The translations under genes and the position numbers were made by a program. Positions 23,290 to 34,751 of a stretch of 64,000 nucleotides of DNA are shown piece by piece. Numbering within the stretch: position 1 is the first letter of the stretch; the number at the start of each line of letters is the position of its first letter. The notes under the pieces are model-generated. The model worked only from the letters and a program-made list of their open reading frames with translations. It did no database searches and was not told the DNA's origin. Source of the DNA: Thalassia testudinum (Eukaryota; Streptophyta; Magnoliopsida; Alismatales; Hydrocharitaceae); contig JAZHRO010000073.1 in the NCBI GenBank assembly GCA_037157565.1, positions 90,870,001 to 90,934,000 on the forward strand. The letters are read 5' to 3'.

Positions 23290-24594
23290 GCATTTGCTAT
23301 CGGGATTCATCATCAGCTCGCCAACATCCTAGGTTACCTATTTTCTAGGCCAACTTTGCTTTGCTCATTTTTAGGGCCTATTTCTGCAATTCTTGAACCT
23401 GATTTGCAGGTTCTTCGGCTATTCAGCCCAGCTCTGACCCAGGTAATATCCTTCTATGCAATGAGGACATTGCAGATTTTAGGCATGGGGGGGTGTACTT
23501 GGGGATATACATAGCATAATTACATACATTTGTACACATAAAAAAAAAAAAAAGTTTTGAGCTTAACTGGCTAAGTCCTGCATTCTTAAGCAAATCAGAA
23601 CTCTAGCGTAGACTAAATTAATTCTAGGGTCAAACTTTAGAAGCTAAATAAGCTACTAGCTTTTGACCTTGAGGGTCCTTTGTGGACTTAAAAACTTAAG
23701 TAGGAGTTAAGTTGTGGACCATTCTTCAAGAGGTTGAGGAAGGGAAGCTAGGGTTTGAGTTAAAAGGTGGGGTAGTACCTGGAGTCTTATTCTACCTTTT
23801 GGTTTACGGGTCCTTGTAACCCAAGCATCCAAATTTCACACACTTGGTCTGGTAATTAACTTAATTTCTGAAAAGAGATTTGGTTCTCTTAGTTTTGACT
23901 TAAAAAAGGCTTGAAAACACATTTTGATTGGAAGAGTTCCCGCCGCAGGAGAGGTGGAGTATATACTCACCTTGAGGATGCGATGGTAACATATTACCTC
24001 CTTGGCGCTTGTCTCTTAGGATATCCATCCTACTGGGGGCATGTAAGCGCATTGCGCGGTTCAGGTACCATGGGCGGCCCTATCTCGAAGTGCCGATTGC
24101 CAAAGGCCTGAATTCGCTTAAGAAATCCATGGGCGATACTATCTCGAAGTGTCGATTGCCAGGAGTTTTTGGCGTCGTTATGGGCGGTGCTATCTCGAAG
24201 CATCGAAAGCCAGGCACCCTTCGAGGTATGGTAATGGGGACAATGAATCCGACACAGACCGTGTTGATAGCTGATCTGAGGTTAGACTTAGAAGAATCAA
24301 ACAAAAAAAAATTTCCTTTAACTCAAATAACTCAGACCAATGCACAAGCACGGATGCTTTAATCTCAGGGATCAATAAACTTTAGGGTAGAGTCAGAAAT
24401 CAGGGAAACTTGTGCCTGCAACTCATCTTTAGCCGACCTAGTCTGTAACTTAGCAACTACTTAGGAATCTTGGGTCTAGAACCTGAACTTAATATGCTTC
24501 TGAAGGAAGACTAAGTGAGTTGACTAGTCTACATAGAGTGCTAGGTTTCGCTTAATTTTGCTAGGGACTAGCAAAAACTAGGCATGGGGGTATT
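23290..24594 (+). other. 3' noncoding block of E with two polypurine tracts and a three-copy repeat
   Basis: Internal PPT-like tract at about 23458-23492 (AATGAGGACATTGC...TTTTAGGCATGGGGGGG). Then a stretch shared with D, A and H (GCTTGTCTCTTAGGATATCC, CCTACTGGGGGCATGTAAGC at about 24010-24053). Three imperfect units beginning near 24068, 24127 and 24180 share CCATGGGCGG...TATCTCGAAG and TCGAAAGCCAGG. The LTR-proximal PPT at about 24564-24592 (GGGACTAGCAAAAACTAGG, CATGGGGG) precedes the 3' LTR. No gene. Confidence 0.7.
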
Positions 24595-26092
24595 TGATTA
24601 GCCCATAGTTGTGGGCTATTTAAGTATTTAAGTGCCTACACATTAGGTTAATTCTAACATTTATTTAGTTTAAATTAAGATGTAAATAGATTAATTCATA
24701 GTTTTAATTTAATTACATAATCCATGCATTGCATTCATACTTTAAGTACATTTAGAATTAGTTTAGAATGGCATTTATCTAATTAGATAACCAATTAGGT
24801 ATATTGTTTTCATTAACATAAAAGTTGAGGGTCTGTATATAAATGGCCCTAATATTTTAACATTATTTTCTTTTAGGAACGGCTGCCTGCCGCTCTAATG
24901 ACGAACGGCTGGTGCAGTGAAGAACCCATTTAAGTGGGAGCAGATGTGATGGATCTGGTCGGGTGGATGATTTCAAATGTGTGCAGGACACTACAAAAGG
25001 AGGAGGGAGGCAGCCGAGCTCGAGAGGCCTCCGCCACCGACCCACCACTGTGCAGAGAGAACCTCTCTCTTCCACTCCACACTGCCGGCCTCTACTGTGG
25101 CGACGAGCCTCCATCACCGTGGGCGTGTGGTGTGACAGGCCACACCGCCATCCGGAGCTCGCCGCATCACCATGATCACCTTAGCGTGCATCCCCCTAGC
25201 CGTCATCGCCGACCACCATCACTGAGCTACTGATCAGCCACCCTCTCAGTAACTTAAGATGTCTGGGAAATTTCCTAGACGTCTGAAGTTACCCGCTCAC
25301 TTCCACCGCAGCCATTTCCCCGCGCCTGCAGACCACCGCAGCCATCTCCACGCGCCTGCAGACCACCGCAGCCACGCCTCCAACCGCGCCTGCAAACCAC
25401 CGTAGCCACGCTTTCCCCGCGCCTGCAGACCTCCGCAGCGCCAGCCGCACACGCCAGCCGCAGACCCACCGAGCACGCCTCTGCCCGCGCTTGCAGAAGC
25501 GCCTGCAGCTTGCGCGCCCACGCCAACCGCGCCAGCGCCCTCCGCAGACCCTCCGCCCATGCAGAACCGCCTGCAGACTGCCACCAGCAGCACCTCCGCC
25601 GGAGCTCGTCTGGCCACCTCCGGCTGCCGCACGACTCGCCGCCACCACCGATTCGAAGCTCTTGGTCCAAAGGACCTCCTCTGAGCTTCCCGCACCCGGC
25701 CATCGGTTCCTCGTCACGCAAGACAACGGGGAAAAATTCCCCTGTTTTGCTATAGTAAACCGTCAATTAAAATTTACATTTTCTGCCATTGCCACATTTT
25801 AATCATATTTTATTGACTCTGCATTGCGGAAAATATCCTATAGTTTCTCATAATTGCCATTTCAGCATTGTTTCTTGCTTAAACCTTAATCTAAAGGCAA
25901 TCTTGGCTTGGTTCTTGTCCAAATTGACTACGAACAAACATTTTTAAGTGGCACAAATTTTAATATGTTATTGCCTCCCTGTGGATACGACCCGCTCCTT
26001 TGCGAGTGGTTATTTCTTGTTAAAAATTGATTAGTCGATTTTTCCACCACATTAAACTACAAACGACTTAAAAGTGAAAGATCGACCAGTCA
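24595..26092 (+). repeat. 3' LTR of element E
   Basis: Matches 18780-20253 almost end to end, with TATA box TATATAAAT at 24836-24844 and the near-palindrome at 25253-25288. A short extra GC-rich segment near 25595-25620 accounts for most of the length difference (1498 versus 1474 bp). It is followed at once by the second CGCTC. Confidence 0.9.
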
Positions 26093-26933
26093 CGCTCCAA
26101 GCAAACATAAGCTCTTGCTCCGACAGTATAGGTAGAGCACCGTCCAAGACACTTGAGCTGCTAAAATGCGCTTTAATGCTTCATCTAAAGATATGAAATA
26201 TAGATATGGAGCAGCGCTGAGGCGATAACATGTTGAATCTCATCATCAAAGGAGGTATTTTCCTCCTTCTCGGCCGTGGGAAGTCAAACCAATGATCTGC
26301 TTCAGACTTTTACTAAGTCCAAACAAGGGAGTTTTTCTAATTTTTAGTTGTTTTAATGTGTTGGCTTGTGTGTGAAAATTGACACAAGAGGTTCCTTAAG
26401 AAATGCAAGTTTTTGAAGCAGAGACTAAGCAAAATACTTTCCACATTACAAAATAGGATCAAGTCACCTGAACTATCATGAGTTCAGGTGGAATTTTAGA
26501 GAAGGATATCTGATTTAGTATAAAAATACACCTTGAAATTTTAATGATTAGATCGACATCCTCATCCCTAGTTTGTTTAAGATTAAATCCCATTGTACCA
26601 AAAGTGAGTTTTTCGACCTTAGTCACGATTTCAAAATTTTTCCTCAAAAAGTTTTCAACATTTTTATTTTTTCGGGTATGCAAGTAGGAAAATAAAATAA
26701 CTAAAGAAAATGCATGTTTTGAGGTTTTGAAAATCCTAAATCGATCGTTAAATTTTAAAAACACCTCCCATGCTTAAGATATGCCATGTCCTCATGCATT
26801 AGGAGGGAAAAGAGATCACCTCATTGAAGAATAGTTGGGTTTAGGATGATCAAAACCTGGAAAAAGAAGAAAAAGGGAAAACAGGAAAAGAAATGATTGG
26901 TTACCTCCCATTTAATGCTATCTTTTACACCAT
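26093..26933 (-). other. 3' noncoding region of C, ORF side
   Basis: In minus orientation: the conserved block near 26940-26895 (GCATTAAATGGGAGGTAACC), then the internal PPT-like tract near 26805-26762 (ATGAGGACATGGC...AAGCATGGGAGGTG), then noncoding sequence with a second degenerate repeat-unit copy near 26127-26160, up to E's insertion point. With E removed, the distance from this tract to C's LTR-proximal PPT is about 1.2 kb. A minus frame at 26459-26764 has no family features. Confidence 0.6.
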
Positions 26934-28988
26934 TCAGCCGGGCGTAGTGTGTACGGAAGATGGAAAATCATGTAAAAAGTTGGACACTTGAATGTCTTTA
27001 ATAAAAGTGTCTTCCTCAATTTCCCTAAGAAGATGAGTGGTAAAGATAAAGGCATCAAAATAAAATAGAGAAATGGAAAAAGGACCCCGGTCTGGCCATG
27101 GTTTGAATTGATGATGAAAGCCAAACTCAGGTGGATCAGGTGGTAGGTCCAGTAAAAAAGGGAGGGGAAAGGAGTTAGTGAGATGCAGGATGGGTGAAGT
27201 TAGTGTGGATATTTTTGGTGAAAAAATAGGAAGATGAAAAAGGGGAAAGTCAAACCCTAGTTGATCTGGAAAGTCTTGGACCACATAATTATCCTTAGAA
27301 TAAGAATCAATAAAATCTAGATCAATAGTGGTCAAAGAAGAATGAAATTGGATCAACATATACTTCTCAAATACTGCTTCCATTTTATTATCAGTGTCAA
27401 AAATTTTGTGATCAATGGACCTCTTGGAAGCTTGAAATAAATCTAATGAGAAGGCCTGGTTACTACAACTTATATTCATTTTCCCAGAATGAGAATTGAT
27501 ATTAGCTGCTGCCATACTCAGAAAAGGTCTTCCAAGGATGACATTAATGAGAGCCTTAGGTACCTCTATGTCAAGAACCAGAAAATTTACCGGAAATAGA
27601 CAATTCTGGACCTTGATAATACTATTGTCAACAACTCCCCGCGATTGAATGGTAGATCGATCTTCCAATTGGAATTGAACCTTAGTAGTTTTTAAATCAC
27701 TGAATCGAAATTCCTCAAATAAGATCGGAGGGATGAGATTACTAGAGGTACCTAAGCCGAGAGGGGTGCAAAAAAAAATGGTGGCAGTTATGACAACTGA
27801 GATGAGTGATGTGCCCTAGTCCTTTTTTGTGAAAGGCAGCTCACTCTGAAAAATTGAGCTGGATGTCTTTGAAAGGAACAACATTTCTAGATTCTGATCA
27901 TGCCCTTTTGAAGTAAATTTTTTAGAGGCATGGGGAGAATCTAGGAGGGGAATATTCCTCTCGACTTACTCAAATAAGTCCAAACGATTGTGGTCAGAGG
28001 GCTCTGATTTTTGATTGTTGGATTGCAATTTTTGAGAGTGGGAAATAGGGTTTGAATCAAGTGTTTTTGGGATTTCTTTTTCTTCTTCCTTATTGAGGTT
28101 AGGGGAGTCAATCTCTTTTGGTTGAGAATCAGTTTCATCATTTGAATGTGAAGGCCTTAAATCCATGGTGGTTTCCTCACTCCTCAAAGTCTCTGCATAC
28201 GCAGCTTGGTGATCACTGGGAGGAGGTGGAGGGGCCAGATGTTGATAGAAACTGGGTTGGTGCTGCGATATTGGGTTAATAGGAGGCTGAACCGTGTGGT
28301 TCTGATGTTGGTATCCACCTGGGTGTTGGTTTCTGTGATTAATAAAGTTTGGTGTGGGTTGGGATGGTGAGTGTCCTGCAGGTCTTTGAGTCGGAATATC
28401 CCCAATTTGATCATTGAGATTGTTAATAAGACGGGCTGTTTCCTTTGTTTTTCTTTGTAACTCCTACAGGGTTTTCATCATCTGGGCATTAATGTCTTCT
28501 TGAGATTTCCTAGATTGATAAGTCTGATTTGAACCATACCCTCCAAAAGATTTTTTTTGTTGGTGTGGAACGGGATTGGTCCAGGAGTGAGTCGGATAAT
28601 TCCTCCCATTAGAGGAATTTTTCAATTTCTCCTGAAAGGTAGGGACATTTTGTGTGGGGTGATGATTGGGATAAACATAATTCCCTGTTGAACTATAGAA
28701 AGGCTCAGAATAATAATTATACTCAGCATGGGATTTATGCAGATTTTCTCTCTTGCAGGTGTTAAGAGGGGTGAGATGTGGAGCGTGTGGTGCTTGGGCA
28801 GGTGTGGCAGGACTCCCTTGATTGGCTAGGTTTATTAAATCCTTATGCAACTGTTGTTGCTTAACTTGTAGCTGAGCCATGATAGAGTAGAGATTTGGTG
28901 GAGGGGCCTGATTAAGTAGCTCCTGGGTGGAAAAATAGGGGAAAGAAAAATTAGCATGCGGGTTAGAGGACCAATTTTGATTTTCCAT
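26934..28988 (-). pseudogene. Gag/protease-like ORF of element C, broken, catalytic Asp lost
   Basis: One minus-strand frame runs from ATG at 28988 to 26934, interrupted by in-frame stops near 28464, 27966 and 27830. The first part is Gln/Asn/Pro-rich with a helical stretch (AQLQVKQQQLHKDLINLANQ) and a gag-like NYPTHSWTNP segment. The C-terminal part is an aspartic-protease-like domain of the gypsy type: NLIPPILFEEF, FPVNFLVLDIE, and the late motif ILGRPFLSMAAANIN (around 27530). The active-site DLGASVN is replaced by GLGTSSN, so the catalytic Asp is Gly. No RT follows: the frame ends just before the 3' block. Confidence 0.7.
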
Positions 28989-29678
28989 TTTTAAAAAAGA
29001 GGAAGAATGCAGGAAAAGTCTTTTTTTGTGGAGGCAAAATCAAGTGGTCCCTCCAAGTGTGGAATTTCGCACCGTCGCCCATGCAAAATGGAAGAAATGG
29101 TAGGGGAGGAGAAGAGATGGAGATGAGTGAAGCATGCACACAAGCAATCAAATTCTAAACTTAACTTAATTGTGACTCCCTAGAATTTAACCTAAGACTT
29201 GGCCTACCTAGGAAATAAGTAATCAACAGTGAATACCCGTTCTATCAACAAATCTTAGCCAAGTTGCTTAAGGGGAGGTTTGGGCCGAAGAGTTTCCTAG
29301 GAAAATCCCCAGGTGCTTGTACAAACCCGCACCTGGTCATTTGACACGGCCCCTCAGCCTAAACACCAGATATAGATGACAAAATTGGTATTAACTAGAG
29401 AAAACTTAAGTCCTATATAGCAAGCCTAAATTGATGAAGCCTTAGGGGTCAAGTTGCTATGGATTTTTAGTTAGGTCTAGGATACTATAGTGCACACAGA
29501 ATGTGGTGGGCATTTATTGGGTTGTTGCCCTGTTATTTCAATTTTTTGCGTGTGCAAGAATTGGAGAGTAGCTCCAATGAAAAGGAAGTTGTCACACAAT
29601 TATTGTATTTCTGTCTTTTAGGATTGGATTTAACCTAGTGTATTTTTAGGGTTTTCTTTTTATGTTTTCAAACAAGTT
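28989..29678 (-). other. Leader of element C, inner part, ending in the LINE F target duplication
   Basis: No gene seen. In minus orientation this leads into the ATG at 28988. Its outer end, 29664-29678 (GTTTTCAAACAAGTT), is one copy of LINE F's TSD. Confidence 0.55.
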
Positions 29679-29726
29679 GATAGCAGCATGCCATGAATTG
29701 CATGAATACTTCAATAAAAGGGAGGA

Positions 29727-31070
29727 ATGAAGAGGTCGATCTCGGCGACCGGCGGTTTAGGTGCGACGACTGGTGGGTTCAGGGAGAGTGAGGGGTGGAA
29801 TACTTGGAGATCGAAAGGATGGAGGAGGAATGAACGAGGGAAGCCTGGTGCATATGGCCAAAGGGGGATGGTGGCAAGGTGGTCTAAAAGAAGAGGAACA
29901 AAGCCAACCGGCAAGACTGTTTGCTTCCGATGCCGACGGCAGGGACACTTGGCAGCTACCTGTCGATCTCCTGTGGTATGTCTGGGGCATGGGGGATTCG
30001 GCCACAAAAGGGATTCATGTAGGGGTTTGGGGGGGCAGATGGATTATCGCTGTTTCCCGCGCTCTGGAAATTTGAATTCCAGGGCTGGGTTGACGTCGCC
30101 TCCACCCCCACTTCTGCGCAACTCGGGAGGGCTTATGGCTGATGTGGAGGTTCCTATGACGGCGAGCATCAGAGCTGCACAGATGGCCCTGCAGGAAGCT
30201 CTGGTTGGGGAGGTTATGACTGGAAGACCGACGGCGGAGAGTGTCCGTTCCTTGGTAACCTCTCTGTCCCTCTCGACTGATTCCTGGCAGATCTCTTTTC
30301 TGTGAAGTACACGTTTTGTGCTCTTTGGTTTGGGTGCGGGGGATGTTGAAAAATTGCGATTCCATACATCATGTAACGATGGAGTCACGGTGATCTAGAG
30401 GTTGGTTTCTCCTTTTGATGGAGCCCTATCGGAGAGACCGCCACAGAGAGTGGGAACTAGGTCTGGAAATCTTGAGATTGAGGGACTTCCTTTGCATCTG
30501 AGGTCGAAGGAGGTTGTATCCTCAATGATCTCAGGCTTTGCAACTATGGCAGAAGACGTGGTCGTCGGACTGCCTGAGGGGAATGGGCGTTTACTGAGTG
30601 TGATGGTCGATGTCTTCATCGCTGGCTCTATACCTGATCGTCTGATTTTGAGATGTGGTGGAAGTTCCTGGATGCTGAGGCTGAGGTTCCTGGTGGGGGA
30701 TGGTGTAGAAAAGCAGCGTAAGTCGTCTGAACCTGCAACTGATGAGGGGGTGATTGCACAAGAGTTGTACATGGATCTTGGCAATAAATCCCTGGCTGCC
30801 GAGACGTGTAAGGACCTGTGTGATGGGGAGATGGGGATGCTTCAGAATGAAGAAATGGAGGAAATGGGCAGCAGAGAATTGGCAGGACAATCGACCTCGG
30901 TGGCAGGGGATGTGCTGTTAGGTGGTAGGGAGACTTTGGAGCAGGGGAACTTTGATATGCAGCCTAAATCACTGAAGGGCAAACAGGTATTGCAGGGGAA
31001 GGAAGATCCTGAATGTGAAGGGGGATCTTGCACAAAGATCGTTAAGGGGAGATCACCATACAGCCTTTGA
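29727..31070 (+). pseudogene. ORF1: LINE F ORF1, zinc-knuckle RNA-binding protein, interrupted
   Basis: Same frame from 29727 to 31070, with stops near 30303 and 30399. The N-terminal part is basic, then a zinc knuckle CFRCRRQGHLAATC, and directly after it CLGHGGFGHKRDSC, where the second cysteine has become His. The later part (IEGLPLHLRSKEVVSSMIS, then a beta-rich stretch) resembles the nucleic-acid-binding region of plant L1 ORF1 proteins. ORF1 proteins coat LINE RNA in the RNP. The knuckles lie on the N-terminal side here, whereas many plant L1 ORF1s have them near the C-terminus, so the first part may be rearranged. Confidence 0.65.
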
Positions 31071-31171
31071 CAAAGAAAATCAAAGGTTATCACTCTGATG
31101 GATGAAGAAGTTGCCAAAGTTATGCAAGTGTGCAGTTGCCAGACCCTCAGGAGAGAGGGTTACAATGAGGA

Positions 31172-34100
31172 GTGATGAGAATCCTTACTTGGAACATGCG
31201 TGGGTTGCGTGACAAATGCCGGAGGGCATCTCTGATGAGATACTTGAGGGAATGGGAAATTGATTGTGCGCTCATTCAAGAGACACACATTGAAAGTAAT
31301 TTTGATAGACTTTGGTCCGATTTGTTAGCTGCAGGGTTGAATGAATGTGTACAGATTGATGTGCATGGGAGGTCAGGGGGCATTGCTATCTGGTGGAGGA
31401 AGAGGTGGGCTCAGTGCTTGGAAGTTCACAAAGCCAGACATATGCTAACATGCAAATTCCAGATTCCGCAGGGACAGGAGTGTATCTGGATTACTGGGGT
31501 TTATGGACCTTGTAATGCTTCTGCCAGGCAGGAGCTGTGGGAGGAATGGTCCACAGTAGCTGTGTTGGTGCAGGGGGAAATGTGGCTAACGGGAGGAGAT
31601 TTTAAATGTGTTTTAACAGGGGGTGATAGGCCTACTGGCTGCACTAACAGATCGGCCATTGGTTTTCAGATGATGATTCAGTCGCTGCAGTTGAGTGAAT
31701 ATCCATCCTCTGGTGTGGAATTTACTTGGCGTAATGGTAACGGGCTGGCTTCCAAGCTCGACAGATTTTTTGGGAATGTGGATATCCTTGTCAGATTCCA
31801 ACTATCGATAGTGAATGGGTTGAACCGACCTTTCTCTGATCATACCCCCCTGGTTTGGGATAGTGGGGAGGAAACTATGGCTGGCACCTATTTCAAATTG
31901 AAAAGGTCATGGCTGATTGAACCAGGCTTCTTCCAGATGATCTGTTCTTGGTGGAGAGCTAGAAACGTACAGGGATTTGCTACTGTCAGACTATCAAATA
32001 AGCTGGCTGGATTGTGTGCGATCTTAAAAGAATATGGATCTGCTGTTACCTTGGTGAGATAACAAAGGAGAAGGGAAGTGTTGAGCAGAATCCAGGAGCT
32101 GGACTCCAAGGAAGTGTGGCAAGGTGTGGTACTGGATGAAGACCTTAAACAAGAAATCGATTGGAGGAAGAGATCCAGGCAGTTATGGCTTAAGGAGGGG
32201 GATGCCAATACGAAATTTTTTCATCTTGCAGCTAGCTCTCGGAGGCAGTTTAGCTTCATTTCCTCTATTCTTTGTGATGGACATAGGGTCACCTCTAATC
32301 AGGAGATTAAATCTGAAGCCATTAGGTTTTTCGGAGAAGCGTCTAGGGCAACTTTGAGGGGGAAATGGAGAATGGCAGGAGACATTGGTCCCAGGGTGAC
32401 AAGCGTACAAGCCGAGCAACTGACTGCACTAATTACAGAACAGGAAACCTTACAAGCAATCAGAGAACTAAATGCGGAAGGCTCCCCGGGCCCGGATGGA
32501 ATACAAGTTTTCTTTTACAAAGAGATGTGGAGTGTGGTGTGTAAGGAGGTGATGGATGTTATTAGAGAATTTGAGGTGGGTAATGCTGGTTTCGAGAGGA
32601 TTAATAAGTCATAACTTTTCCTCTTGCCTAAATCAATGGGAGCTAAACAATTTTCAGATTTCAGGCTGATTGCCTTGTCGAACTCTACCTATCTTATCAT
32701 CAGCAAGGTCTTGGCTAACAGGCTAAGAATTGTTCTACATGACCTGATTCATCCAGTACAGGCTGCTTTCTTGCCCAACAGATCACTTCAGGAGTCCTTT
32801 ATATTGGCTCAGGAAATGGTTAGTGGCTGGCACTGGAGGAAATCCAAGGCCTTCCTGTGGAAAGTGGATTTCCAGAAAGCCTATGACTCGATTTCCTGGC
32901 CGTATCTTTGGGAGGTGTTTAGAAGAAGAGGCTTCCCCTCCATTTAGATTCAATGGATGAAACACTGTATCACCACTGCTTCATTCTCTCCTTTGATCAA
33001 TGGGAAGCCATGTGGAGCTTGGATCCAGCCTCAATGTGGGGTTAGACAAGGGTGTCCCTTGGCCCCACTGGTTTTTAACCTTGCAGTAGATGGGCTTGCA
33101 AGGTACGCTTGCAAATTGGCAGAGGTGGGTATAATTAAAGGGTAGTCGTTATCAAACAGGAGACATTTGGCCCCCATTTTACAATATGCAAATGACACTG
33201 TGTTCTTTGTGGAAGGGTCCAAGTCTGAGGCACATGCTTTGGAATTATTGGTGAAGATCTTCAATGATATTTCAGGTCTTTGTTTGAATAAAGACAAGTC
33301 TGCTTTGATCTGTTTTGGTATGAATGAACAGGAACAGACGGAATTGTAAGGTACTTTGGGCTCACCCCGTACTAAATTGCCTCTGAGATACCCTGGATTA
33401 CCTTTAAGGGCTACAAAGTTGAAAAAATCAGACTGGAATATCCTGTTCGAGAAGGTGGCTAGAAAGCTGAAAGGGTGGAGTAGTAAATTCCTATCTAAGG
33501 GCGGGAGACTGATTTTGCTCAACTTGGTTATCACTGCCATACCAGTCTTTTACTTCAGCATATTTAAAGCCCCTAAATGCATCTGGAAGAGATTGGACAT
33601 TATGAGGAAGAGGTTTTTCTAGAAAGGAGCAGGGCACGAGGGCAGGTTCATGCAACCTATCAGATGGAGCACTATCTGCAGACCAAAGGAGGCTGGGGTG
33701 TTGGGAATTAAAGCTTTAAAAGAGTTCAATGAGGCCCTACTGCTGAAATGGGCCATAAGAATATTGGATTGCAAGGAGGGGCTGATGGATGATCTGATCA
33801 GGGACAGCTATGGGGGATCCAACAGCTGTCTGCAAAGGCTTCAGCCGAAGAGGCCCTCACCCTTTTGGAGATCTGTGATTTCTGCAGTCTCCTGCTACTG
33901 GCATCTGCTACAGCCTAAGCTTGGAGACGGCAGATGCTTTAGCTTTTGGAATGAGAGGTGGTCTGAACTGGGTCTGCTGAAAGAGACCTTCCCGAGGGTG
34001 TATGGGGCTGTTGCTGACAGAAATGCCACAGTTAGCAGTCTGTGGTCCATGGCTGAAGGCTGCTGGCAGCTGGAAAGGCTACAACAGTGCAGGTTGGGCA

Positions 34101-34550
34101 CTCGACTATGGGAGGAGAAGTAGAATCTGATAGAGAAACTGTAGCAGTTATATCTTATGACAGATGTGAAGGACACTTACTACTGGCAGGGGGTCTTCTC
34201 TGTGAAGCAAGCATATGAAAAAATTACTAGATCCAACAATGATGTGGAGTGGGATCCTATCGACAAAAAGATTTGGCTTCTGAGAATTCCTCTGAAGGTC
34301 CAAATTTTCCTGTGGCTTTGTAGACGGGAAGGGCTGATCACTGGCGATCTTAGGCACAGAAGAATGGGGATTGATCCGAATGCCTGCCCTCTTTGTGGAT
34401 TGCACTCTGATAGTGCAACACACATCTTCTCCTCTTGCTTGGTCTCGGATAAAATCTGGAGGTTGGTGTGCTTTGAACCCCTTCCTCGCTGGGATATTAT
34501 ATGGTAGAGGTTCACCAATCCTATTCGACCATTGGGGGCTATGGCAGCCG
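31172..34550 (+). pseudogene. ORF2: LINE F ORF2: endonuclease and reverse transcriptase, multiple in-frame stops
   Basis: APE endonuclease 31172-31860: ILTWNMRGL, QETHI, GVYGPC, GGDFK (normally GDFN), SKLDRFF, SDHTPLVW. RT about 32460-33350: GSPGPDGIQVFFYK, ANRLRIVLHDLI, VDFQKAYDSI, GVRQGCPLAP, and the catalytic box QYANDTVFF, where YADD has become YAND. zf-RVT at about 34190-34500: IPLKVQIFLWLCRREGLITG, CPLCG, H/C pattern IFSSC. All segments share one frame. Stops lie at 32060, 32612, 32945, 33143, 33347, 33620, 34121, 34142 and 34505. Comparison with LINE G indicates TGG to TAG at 32945 and 33620, and CAG to TAG at 34505. Confidence 0.9.
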
Positions 34551-34701
34551 TTCTATGGTGTGTGTGGAGGGTGCAGAATGATTAGTTGTTTCAGGGGAGA
34601 CTGGTGAGATGTGAGAATGTTGTAAAGGAAGCTTGGTCTCTCACACATAGTTGGGCAACTTTTTTGTAATACTTTTTTGATATGCAATAGAATACCCTCC
34701 G

Positions 34702-34728
34702 GATTGCTATCGGTCTACGATAACAGTC
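34702..34728 (+). other. 3'-terminal stem-loop of LINE F
   Basis: GATTGCTATC, a 7-nt loop, then GATAACAGTC. In LINE G the second arm is GATAGCAATC, a perfect 10-bp match to the first arm, so F has two arm mutations. CCTCACTATTTC and the poly(A) follow directly. 3' hairpins are known to be bound by the RT of some LINEs; that role here is inferred. Confidence 0.6.
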
Positions 34729-34751
34729 CTCACTATTTCAAAAAAAAAAAA

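Larger units (their letters stand above)
18780..26092 (+). mobile_element. Element E: complete non-autonomous gypsy-type LTR retrotransposon with an orphan ORF
   Basis: Complete, 7.3 kb: 5' LTR 18780-20253, tRNA-Asp-type PBS 20256-20273, leader, one long ORF 21520-23289, 3' block with repeats, PPT, 3' LTR 24595-26092, and perfect TSD CGCTC (18775-18779 and 26093-26097). LTRs start TGATTAGCCC and end GACCAGTCA; they differ by scattered substitutions and a short indel near 25600. No pol. LTR start, leader and 3' block resemble element H, which does have gag-pol, so E is best seen as a non-autonomous relative of H. Its position inside C makes it one of the youngest layers. Confidence 0.9.
29679..34751 (+). 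mobile_element. LINE F: plant L1-type non-LTR retrotransposon
   Basis: About 5.07 kb with ORF1, ORF2 (APE endonuclease, RT, zf-RVT), a 3' stem-loop and a short poly(A). Flanked by a perfect 15-bp TSD, GTTTTCAAACAAGTT, at 29664-29678 and 34752-34766, so both ends are secure. Only about 48 bp precede the ORF1 start, so the 5' UTR is short or slightly truncated. Both ORFs stay in one frame throughout but contain many stop codons. It is inserted in C's leader, opposite to C's direction. It is closely related to LINE G at the right edge. Confidence 0.9.

Noticed and set aside
24068..24240. CRISPR-like array because of regularly spaced repeats
   Set aside because: Only three imperfect units without unique spacers, in a plant retrotransposon 3' region shared between elements.
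30015..30388. Minus-strand frames of 114-116 codons opposite LINE F ORF1
   Set aside because: Antisense shadows of a recognisable ORF1; no independent evidence.
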